From positions 1 through 10,132 of the forward strand of contig CAZXOC010000271.1 in the NCBI GenBank assembly GCA_964642165.1: a DNA stretch of 10,132 nucleotides, read 5' to 3'. Every line of letters starts with the position of its first letter. Within the stretch, counting starts at the first letter, position 1. Source of the stretch: CAYRVX01 sp964642165 (GTDB taxonomy: Bacteria; Planctomycetota; Phycisphaerae; SM23-33). Below are positions 1-5,968 of this stretch, piece by piece. The position numbers were made by a program, and so were the translations under genes. Below the pieces are notes generated by a model. The model was given only the letters and a program-made list of their open reading frames with translations, was not told the origin of the DNA and ran no database searches.

Positions 1-97
1 CCGCCAGGGGAACCGCCCTTGTAGCCATAGCATGTAGGCGCGTCAAGGCGTTGTGGCCACTCCCGCGGACAGCGCCGCCGCCCTGGAGGCCGACATT

Positions 98-109
98 GCG
101 CCTAGGCGC
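98..109. promoter_or_regulatory. Perfect 12-bp palindrome, possible operator
   Basis: GCGCCTAGGCGC is identical to its own reverse complement. Its centre lies about 21 bases before the TAGAAT hexamer at 125-130, so if that hexamer is a -10 element the palindrome covers the -35 region, where a dimeric repressor or activator could bind. This is inference from position and symmetry only; short GC palindromes are common in such DNA, although the CTAG core is less so. Confidence 0.25.
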
Positions 110-124
110 CCGAGGCTCCCCGAG

Positions 125-130
125 TAGAAT
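125..130 (+). promoter_or_regulatory. Possible -10 element of the WD40 gene
   Basis: TAGAAT is one of very few AT-rich hexamers in this GC-rich stretch and matches TATAAT at four of six positions. Transcription would start near 137, giving a leader of about 108 bases. No good -35 lies at the usual spacing; TTGCGC at 96-101 is 23 bases away, which is too far. The heptamer TAGAATA (125-131) is the same one found, in reverse complement, in the divergent promoter at 8316-8322. Confidence 0.3.
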
Positions 131-230
131 AGGGGTTGCCTGGCCGTCGCGCCGGGGACGGCGAGACGGCGCATCTCAAGCAGCGGTAGGCAATTCCTGG
201 TGCTGCCGGCCGCGATGTCCGCCGGTCGGC

Positions 231-238
231 AAGGGAGG
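231..238 (+). promoter_or_regulatory. Ribosome binding site fixing the WD40 gene start
   Basis: AAGGGAGG lies six bases before the ATG at 245. The in-frame earlier candidates, GTG at 200 and ATG at 215, have no comparable site and would put about 10-15 polar residues in front of the signal peptide. The start at 245 is therefore preferred. Confidence 0.75.
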
Positions 239-244
239 CAAGCC

Positions 245-3200
245 ATGGGCCGCACCGGGCGTGTGGTGGCGCTCGTTTGGGCCGTCTCTGTTCTATGCTC
301 GCCCGCGCTGCCGGCCGACGAGTTGGCGCGGGCAAGGAAGCTGCTGGACCAGGCACGCGCGGCGGGCGTCGAGGGCGAGAAGATCGCCCGCCTCTGCCAG
401 GAGGCCTACACCCTCGCCGGCGGCCACAAGGACGGGTACGAGACGGCCGTCGAGGCCATGGAGCTCCTGGCCGAGAAGCTGCCCGAGAAGCGTGAGAGCT
501 GCCACCAGAAGGCCATCGCCCGGTTTGCGGCCATCGGCAAGGCAAGCAAGGGCGTCGCGGCGGTCACGGCCGGCGAAGCGCTCGTCGACTACCTGCTCCA
601 GACCGCGCAGCAGGCCGCGGCGTCGGGCGACTGCGCGTCGGCCCGGAGGTACGTGCGTCGCGCGATGCCCACGGCCGCCAAGCTGGGCCCGACCTGGCGG
701 GAGACCGCCCGGCAGACGGATCTCCGAATCGCCGCCCTGGAAAGAGCGTCGGGCCAGATCTCCCAGTACCTCAAGCGTCTGGAGGGCGACGCCGACGACG
801 CGGCCGCCCACGCCAGGCTGACCGAGCTGTACCTGATGGAGCGGGACGACCCGTCGAAGGCGGCCGATCACCTCCGGCCCGACAGCGACCCGGCGATGCG
901 GACCTGTCTGCCCCTGGTCGTGTCCGAGCCGAAGGACCTGCCCGACGTGGCCTGCCTCCAGTTGGCCGAGTGGTTCCAGAGCCTCTCGGCCAGGTCCTCC
1001 CCCGCGGGCCGGGCCGCCATGCTCCGGCGGGCGAGGGCGTACCACCGGAGGCTCCTGGGCAAGCCCGCCGTCGAGGACGCCGTTGGCAAGAAGGCCCGCC
1101 TGGGCGTCCAGAGAGTCCGGGGGGCCCTGGCGAAGCTGGCGCCCTGGGAGCCCGTCGGCTGCGCCGCAAACAACGGCCTGGCGCTCGTGAGCAGCCCGGC
1201 GAAGCTCCCGGGCGTGGAGGGCTGGACCGTCGAGACCCGCCTGCCCCGCGGCTGGCTGAACGTCGCCGCGATGAGCGGCGACGACCGATACGTGGCGGTG
1301 GCGGGCCAGTGGGGGACCATCCGCCTCTTCGAGGCGGCCAGCGGGGACCTCGTTCGGATCCTGGTGGGCCACGCGGGGCCGGTGTGCAGCCTGGCGTTCC
1401 GTCCCGGCGGCAGCATCCTGGTGTCGGTCAGTTGCGACGGGACGGCGCGGGTGTGGGACGCCGCGAAGGGCAGGCCGCTGGCCGTCCACGACGGGCTCGG
1501 CCGGATCGCGTGCATGGCGCTCTCGCCGGACGGAGCGGCCCTGGCGGCGGGCCTCGAGGACGGGACGGCGTGTGTGCTGCGCTTGTGCTCGGGCGTGCCG
1601 CCGGTGGTCCTGCGGGGCGGGCACGGCAAGGCCGTCAGGTCGGTGGCCTGGTCACCGGACGGGCGGTGGATCGCCTCCGGCGGCGCGGGCGGCGACGGGA
1701 GAGTGTGCCTCTGGTCGGCCCGCACCAAGCGCTGCCTGGCCACCAACCACGAGCTGGGCATCGCCTACGCGGCGGGGCTGGCCTGGTCGCCCGACAGCCG
1801 CATGCTGGCCATCTCCGAGCGCCGCCGCGACAAGGACAAGGTGCATGTCCTGGACGTGGCGTCGGGCAAGGTCCTGGCCAGGCTCAAGACCAGGGGGGGA
1901 TCCGGGGCGGTGGCATGGTCTCCCGACGGCGGGAAGCTCGCCTGCCAGCACCACAAGAACCAGGACCACGGCGAGCTGTGGGACGTCGGCATCTGGAAGT
2001 CCACGGCCTCGCTTCCGTTCAGGTGTCACTTCGTGCACGGACTGGCCTTCTCCTCCCAGGGTGACCTCCTGTTCGCCCTGACTGGCGGCCAGGGGCACGC
2101 GAAGCGGTCCCTCTGGGACGTCGCCACCGCCAAGCCCCTGTGGCAGACCGAGGAGGCCCAGGCGACCCCCATCGCGATCAGCCGCATGGGCTGGGCCTCC
2201 GACGGGCGATGGCTCGTCTGCGGCAACGCCGGTAGAGGTGGGGGCTTCCGCGTCTGGGACGTGACCTCCGGGAGCATGACGCTTGCCGTCCCGCCGGGCA
2301 GCGCGGCGTACCTCCTGGCGGTCTCGCCCGACGGCAAGGCCGTTGCGACGCGCGCGACAACCGAGGGCCGCCACGTCATCCGCCTCTGGGACACCCAGAC
2401 GGGCAGGACGCTGCGAGAACTCGCCGTCAAGGACCCGACCGTTTCTCTCGACTGGTCGCCGGACGGCCGGAGGATCGCCGTGTGCTGCCCCTACCTCAAG
2501 AACGAGCCGCCGTGGGTCTTCGACGCGGCTTCCGGCAAGGAGATCGGGCGCCTGAAGGGCTACGGGGCCGACCAGTACTATCGCCTCGCGTGGTCGCCCG
2601 ATGGCAAGTTCATCGCCGTCCGCGGGGGAGGGAACGGGAAAAACGCCCGGGACATCGCCATCCTGAGCGCCCAATCCGGTCGCCTGCTCCGCGTCCTGCG
2701 GGGCCCCGAGGGCGCCGACCCCGCCGACTTCGTCTGGGCGCCCCGGATCAACGGCCTCGTCAGCGCCCACCCCGACAGGAAGGTGCTGGCTTGGGTCGGG
2801 CGCGGGACGCGGGCGGTGCGCGGGGTGGAGCGCCCGATGACCACCGTGACCTGCTCGCCCGACGGCAGGACCGTCGCCGCCGGCGCGTGGGAGGACAAGG
2901 GGGCCAGGCCGGGGGTGATCTACCTCTGCGACGCCAGGGGCGGCCGCCTCACGGGCGAGCTCCGCGGGCATCCCTGTGGGATCCACAGCCTAGTCTGGCG
3001 CCGCGGTCGCGGCGGGTCGCGGGCCCTGGCCTCCGCCTGCGCGCACATGGTCCGCCTGTGGGATCCGCAGACCAGGCGGGTCCGCCTGACCTTGCTTCCC
3101 TGGGGGGCCGACGGCAGGGACGGCATCGCCGTCAGCGGCGAGGGCCACGTCCGCGCGACCAAGGGCGTCGATGCCGAGCAGGACCTCGTCTACGTCGTTC

Positions 3201-3289
3201 AGACGTGCGCCGGCCAGGAGACGCTCACGCCGGCCGAGTTCGCGGGGAAGTACGCCTGGGAAAACGACCCGAATAAGGTCGGGCTGTGA
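245..3289 (+). CDS. Exported WD40-repeat protein, 14 blades
   Basis: A 1014-residue protein of unknown specific role, probably a protein-interaction scaffold outside the cytoplasm. Residues 1-24 form a Sec signal peptide: MGRTGR, a hydrophobic core, and likely cleavage after ALPA. C18 is not in a lipobox because Leu precedes it. Residues 25 to about 330 are Ala/Arg/Leu-rich and helical, TPR-like in feel. Residues 336-954 divide into fourteen WD40-type units of about 44 residues, most with an (A/S)xSPDG turn and ending in WD or a variant; clear examples are ARVWD, SLWD, RVWD and two IRLWD/VRLWD. This gives two seven-bladed propellers, about 336-638 and 639-954. The last 60 residues form a separate tail containing VYVVQTCAGQETLTPAEF, which I recall seeing at the end of other planctomycete WD40 proteins. 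No kinase or protease domain is visible. It reads away from the window's left end and shows no link to the sugar genes. Confidence 0.9.
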   Translation: MGRTGRVVALVWAVSVLCSPALPADELARARKLLDQARAAGVEGEKIARLCQEAYTLAGGHKDGYETAVEAMELLAEKLPEKRESCHQKAIARFAAIGKASKGVAAVTAGEALVDYLLQTAQQAAASGDCASARRYVRRAMPTAAKLGPTWRETARQTDLRIAALERASGQISQYLKRLEGDADDAAAHARLTELYLMERDDPSKAADHLRPDSDPAMRTCLPLVVSEPKDLPDVACLQLAEWFQSLSARSSPAGRAAMLRRARAYHRRLLGKPAVEDAVGKKARLGVQRVRGALAKLAPWEPVGCAANNGLALVSSPAKLPGVEGWTVETRLPRGWLNVAAMSGDDRYVAVAGQWGTIRLFEAASGDLVRILVGHAGPVCSLAFRPGGSILVSVSCDGTARVWDAAKGRPLAVHDGLGRIACMALSPDGAALAAGLEDGTACVLRLCSGVPPVVLRGGHGKAVRSVAWSPDGRWIASGGAGGDGRVCLWSARTKRCLATNHELGIAYAAGLAWSPDSRMLAISERRRDKDKVHVLDVASGKVLARLKTRGGSGAVAWSPDGGKLACQHHKNQDHGELWDVGIWKSTASLPFRCHFVHGLAFSSQGDLLFALTGGQGHAKRSLWDVATAKPLWQTEEAQATPIAISRMGWASDGRWLVCGNAGRGGGFRVWDVTSGSMTLAVPPGSAAYLLAVSPDGKAVATRATTEGRHVIRLWDTQTGRTLRELAVKDPTVSLDWSPDGRRIAVCCPYLKNEPPWVFDAASGKEIGRLKGYGADQYYRLAWSPDGKFIAVRGGGNGKNARDIAILSAQSGRLLRVLRGPEGADPADFVWAPRINGLVSAHPDRKVLAWVGRGTRAVRGVERPMTTVTCSPDGRTVAAGAWEDKGARPGVIYLCDARGGRLTGELRGHPCGIHSLVWRRGRGGSRALASACAHMVRLWDPQTRRVRLTLLPWGADGRDGIAVSGEGHVRATKGVDAEQDLVYVVQTCAGQETLTPAEFAGKYAWENDPNKVGL

Positions 3290-3304
3290 GGGGCCGCCGG
3301 CGTT

Positions 3305-3433
3305 TCAGGGGGTCTTGCCGGCGAGGGCATCGAGGCTCATTCGCGCCGCCGTGCGGACGCTGCGGAAGGTCAGCAGGGAGCGGCGCTGGTCTTCCGTGAG
3401 GCGCCGGCCAGCGCCCGCGCGCTTGTCGCACAC
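3305..3433 (-). CDS. Possible small protein or gene remnant, 42 residues
   Basis: From a GTG at 3433 to a TGA at 3305 the minus strand reads 42 codons that are almost all G or C in the third position. The product ends in an amphipathic-looking segment (LTEDQRRSLLTFRSVRTA, then ARMSLDALAGKTP). It looks more like real protein than the Arg/Pro/Gly-rich shadows nearby. Against it: no Shine-Dalgarno site precedes the GTG, the frame overlaps the dehydrogenase promoter, and I do not recognise a family. It could be the end of a decayed gene, a small real gene, or chance. Confidence 0.2.
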   Translation of the reverse strand: MCDKRAGAGRRLTEDQRRSLLTFRSVRTAARMSLDALAGKTP

Positions 3434-3451
3434 CGGCTGCTGGTATATAGA
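3423..3451 (+). promoter_or_regulatory. Sigma-70-type promoter of the dehydrogenase gene
   Basis: TTGTCG (3423-3428) and TATAGA (3446-3451) are separated by 17 bases, the optimal spacing. A TATATA overlaps at 3444-3449. Transcription would start near 3458, leaving a leader of about 40 bases with the ribosome binding site. In DNA of this GC content the AT-rich hexamer stands out. Confidence 0.5.
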
Positions 3452-3485
3452 CAACGCTCCTGTCTTGAACCCGCCCGGCCGTACG

Positions 3486-3491
3486 AAGGAG
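3486..3491 (+). promoter_or_regulatory. Ribosome binding site of the dehydrogenase gene
   Basis: AAGGAG sits six bases before the ATG at 3498, a near-ideal Shine-Dalgarno site that confirms this start. Confidence 0.8.
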
Positions 3492-3497
3492 TAAGGA

Positions 3498-4544
3498 ATG
3501 AAAGCCGCCTTGCTGACGGGGCTTAGGACGATGGAGCTCCGCGACGTGCCCGAGCCGAAGGTCGCCGAGCCCACGGACGTGCTGCTGAAGATCGCCACCG
3601 TCGGCGTCTGCGGCAGCGACATGCACTATTACAAGGCCGGACGCATCGGCTGCCAGATCGTCGAGTACCCTTGGATCGTCGGGCACGAGTGCGCCGGGCG
3701 CGTGCTCGAGGTCGGCCCGGGCGTCACGCGGATCCAGGTCGGCGACCGCATCGCGGTGGACCCGCTGATCACTTGCGGGCAGTGCGACCAGTGCCGCATC
3801 GGGCAGATTCACACCTGCCGCAACCAGGCGTTCCTGGGCTGCCCCGGACAGGCGCAGGGCTCCCTGTGCGAGTACCTGGTCATGCCGGAGGCGAGCTGCT
3901 TCGCCATCCCGGACGAGATGAGCATGACCCGCGCGACGCTGTCCGAGCCGTTCTCCATCGCGATGTGGGCCCAGAAGCTCGCGGACCTGGCCCCCGGGGC
4001 GACGATCGCCATCCTCGGCAGCGGGCCGATCGGGCTCAGCGTGCTGGCCGCCTGCAAGGCCGCCGCGCCCTGCATCGTCTACCAGACCGACCTGCTGGCC
4101 AACCGCATGGCGCTCGCCCGGCAGCTCGGGGCCGACTGGACGGGCCATCCCCACGAGACGGACGTCGTCGCCGAGATCCGCGAGGCCCAACCCCATGGGA
4201 TCGACGTGGTCTTCGAGTGCGTCGGCGAGCAGGAGACCATCGACCAGTGCCTGGAGCTGGTCCGGCCGTGCGGCAAGGTCGTCGTCGTGGGCATCCCGGA
4301 GGGCGACCGCCTCAGCTTCGAGATGAACCACATGCGCCGCAAGGAGATCCGCATCCAGAACGTCCGGCGGCAACTCCACCAGGTCACCGGCGCCATCGCG
4401 GCGCTCGCCTCGGGGAAGGTCGACCTCGACGCCTTGGCCACGCACCACTTCACGCTGGACCAGGCCCAGGAGGCCTACGACCTCGTCGCCGACTACCGCG
4501 ACAACGTCGTCAAGGCCATCATCCACGTCGCCCCGGAAGACTGA
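3498..4544 (+). CDS. Zinc-dependent sorbitol/xylitol-type dehydrogenase
   Basis: A 348-residue medium-chain dehydrogenase of the polyol dehydrogenase type, expected to oxidise a sugar alcohol or secondary alcohol to a ketose or ketone with NAD+, or the reverse, in the cytosol (no signal peptide). Seen in the sequence: catalytic zinc ligands C38 (in VGVCGSD), H63-E64 (GHE) and E150 (SEP); a complete structural zinc lobe C93, C96, C99, C107; the Rossmann motif GSGPIG at 174-179; and Asp198 (in YQTDLL) at the end of the second strand, which in this family favours NAD+ over NADP+. The C-terminal RRKEIRIQNVRRQ stretch is typical of the sorbitol/xylitol branch. The length is normal and all key residues are present. 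It has its own promoter and converges on the Gfo/Idh/MocA gene with a 16-base gap, so it is not in that operon. The exact substrate cannot be read from sequence. Confidence 0.92.
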   Translation: MKAALLTGLRTMELRDVPEPKVAEPTDVLLKIATVGVCGSDMHYYKAGRIGCQIVEYPWIVGHECAGRVLEVGPGVTRIQVGDRIAVDPLITCGQCDQCRIGQIHTCRNQAFLGCPGQAQGSLCEYLVMPEASCFAIPDEMSMTRATLSEPFSIAMWAQKLADLAPGATIAILGSGPIGLSVLAACKAAAPCIVYQTDLLANRMALARQLGADWTGHPHETDVVAEIREAQPHGIDVVFECVGEQETIDQCLELVRPCGKVVVVGIPEGDRLSFEMNHMRRKEIRIQNVRRQLHQVTGAIAALASGKVDLDALATHHFTLDQAQEAYDLVADYRDNVVKAIIHVAPED

Positions 4545-4560
4545 GCCGCCTGCCGCTCGG
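4541..4560. terminator. Possible bidirectional terminator stem-loop
   Basis: CTGAGC (4541-4546) pairs with GCTCGG (4555-4560), with one G-T wobble and an 8-base loop. The stem includes the dehydrogenase stop codon and fills the 16-base gap between two convergent genes. No T tract follows on either strand, so it is a weak candidate. Confidence 0.3.
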
Positions 4561-5910
4561 TCACAGCGTCCAGGGCGGGCGCATCGCGCGGCCGAGCCAG
4601 CGGTTGGCCTCGGCGTCGTCGGGGAAGGTCTGCTTGGCGGGGTCCCACCGCAGCGACCGGCCGGTCCAGTGGGCAATGCAGCCCAGGTGCGAGACGATGG
4701 TCGAGCGGCACGCGACCGACACGTCGCAGGCCGCACGCCGGCGCGTGCGGATGCAGTTGAGCCAGTCCTGGTGGTGGTTGCCGACCGGGTGTGTGGGATC
4801 CGGCCGGGTCCGCGACCCCTCCAGGATCCTGGCGGGGAAGCTCTTGAGGTAGCCGCTTCGGCCGACCTGGATCCAGCCGTCCTCGCCGACGAACAGCGCG
4901 CCGAAGTTGGTGAGGCGCGTCTCGGGGTCCCAGCCTTCGGGCACGAAGAGCGTCTTCGGGTCCAGGTGCCACGGGACCACCTGCAGGACCGTCCCGCCGG
5001 CGTAGCGGTAGGTGAGGACGGGGACCCGCCCGGTCTCGGGCGGCGTGACCTCCACGGGGCCGCTGTCGTCCATGCCGAGTCCCCACTGGACCACGTCGAA
5101 GGCGTGGACGGCGTTGCTGGTGAGGTTCCCGCCCCCGAAGTCGCGGCAGAAGTGCCACGGCACGACGTGCGGGGGCCGCCCGTACGGATGGAACCGGCGG
5201 TTGTACGGCCGCCACGGCGACGGGCCGAGCCACAGGTCCCAGTCCAGCCCCTCCGGCACGGGCTCGGCGGGCAGGGCCACGTCGCCGCACGTGCCCGGGA
5301 ACGCCACGTAGACCACGCGCACCCGCCCGATCGCGCCGGACCGCACCAGGCGACAGGCCCGGCGAAACTCCGCCGTGGAACGCTGCTGCAGCCCGCCCTG
5401 GAACACCAGCCCGTAGCGCCGGACCGCCTTCACCATCGCCTGCGACCCGCGGACGGTCAGCGAGACGGGCTTCTCGCAGTAGATGTCCTTTCCGGCCTTG
5501 GCCGCCAGGACCGTCGCCGGCGCGTGCCACCGATCGCCCGTGGCGATCAGAACCGCGTCGATGTCGTCGCGGGCCAGCAGCTCGCGCAGGTCGTTGTACG
5601 CCCTGCAGCCCCGGTACGTCCCGCCGCGCCGCTGCCGGGCGTACTGGGCCTCGACCGTGGCCTTGGCGTCCTCGCGACGCCACCGGTCCACGTCGCAGAC
5701 GGCCTGCACCTGGGCGTCGCCGTAGTACAGGCAGCACCTGACGTGGCCCCGGCCCATCATGCCCACGCCGATGAAGCCGAGACCGATCCGTTCGCTCGGC
5801 GCGACCGCCCCGTCCTTGCCCAGCACCGACGAGGAGACGACGTACGGCGCGGCGACCAGGCCGGCCGCACCCTTCAGCAGCGTCCGTCGTGTGAGAGGTG
5901 GTTCCTTCAT
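4561..5910 (-). CDS. Tat-exported Gfo/Idh/MocA family oxidoreductase
   Basis: A 449-residue NAD(P)-dependent oxidoreductase that probably oxidises or reduces a sugar hydroxyl/ketone. Residues 6-30 are a twin-arginine signal (LTRRTLLK then a hydrophobic stretch), so the enzyme should leave the cytoplasm folded with bound nucleotide, as Zymomonas glucose-fructose oxidoreductase does. The Rossmann domain begins near 41 with GVGMMG (48-53), and the family's EKP motif is at 146-148 with the catalytic-type Lys147. The C-terminal domain has WDLWLGPSPWRPY, common in planctomycete members, and a conserved-type His269 and Asp272 in NAVHAFD. The start at 5910 is chosen because AAGGAAGG precedes it; a GTG at 5946 would add 12 residues before the Tat motif. 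It lies 58 bases behind the DUF1080 gene on the same strand, so the two are probably co-transcribed. That pairing suggests a keto-sugar pathway; the direction and substrate are inferred. Confidence 0.92.
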   Translation of the reverse strand: MKEPPLTRRTLLKGAAGLVAAPYVVSSSVLGKDGAVAPSERIGLGFIGVGMMGRGHVRCCLYYGDAQVQAVCDVDRWRREDAKATVEAQYARQRRGGTYRGCRAYNDLRELLARDDIDAVLIATGDRWHAPATVLAAKAGKDIYCEKPVSLTVRGSQAMVKAVRRYGLVFQGGLQQRSTAEFRRACRLVRSGAIGRVRVVYVAFPGTCGDVALPAEPVPEGLDWDLWLGPSPWRPYNRRFHPYGRPPHVVPWHFCRDFGGGNLTSNAVHAFDVVQWGLGMDDSGPVEVTPPETGRVPVLTYRYAGGTVLQVVPWHLDPKTLFVPEGWDPETRLTNFGALFVGEDGWIQVGRSGYLKSFPARILEGSRTRPDPTHPVGNHHQDWLNCIRTRRRAACDVSVACRSTIVSHLGCIAHWTGRSLRWDPAKQTFPDDAEANRWLGRAMRPPWTL

Positions 5911-5913
5911 CGA

Positions 5914-5921
5914 CCTTCCTT
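5914..5921 (-). promoter_or_regulatory. Ribosome binding site of the Gfo/Idh/MocA gene
   Basis: On the minus strand AAGGAAGG precedes the ATG at 5910; its first AAGGA ends six bases before the start. It lies within the 58-base gap after the DUF1080 gene's stop and decides this start over the GTG at 5946. Confidence 0.7.
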
Positions 5922-5968
5922 CTCGGCGCGGGCTCGTGGCCGGCACGGCGTGACTCCGCGGGAGCGGG

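Larger units (their letters stand above)
1..244. other. Upstream region with no convincing gene
   Basis: No reading frame here looks coding. The open frames on both strands lack a ribosome binding site and read as the low-complexity Arg/Pro/Ala sequence typical of non-coding frames in GC-rich DNA. In frame 1 only seven codons precede a TAG at 22-24, so the tail of an upstream gene cannot be excluded. The region holds the possible promoter and palindrome of the WD40 gene, listed separately. Confidence 0.5.
3290..3497. other. Intergenic region between WD40 gene and dehydrogenase
   Basis: This 208-base gap holds the dehydrogenase promoter and ribosome binding site, a weak inverted repeat (CGCCGGC at 3295-3301 with GCCGGCG at 3317-3323, 15-base loop, no T tract) that might end WD40 transcription, and a short coding-like frame on the minus strand listed separately. 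Confidence 0.5.

Noticed and set aside
245..316. Lipoprotein signal in the WD40 protein (Cys18)
   Set aside because: The residue before Cys is Leu, which does not fit the lipobox; ALPA a few residues later fits ordinary signal peptidase I.
293..2986. Long minus-strand frames (293-1624 and 1652-2986) under the WD40 gene
   Set aside because: Pro/Arg/Gly-rich translations without motifs; the WD40 repeats on the plus strand are unambiguous.
3225..4736. A 503-codon minus-strand frame under the dehydrogenase
   Set aside because: It spans a real promoter and parts of two real genes and shows no domain.
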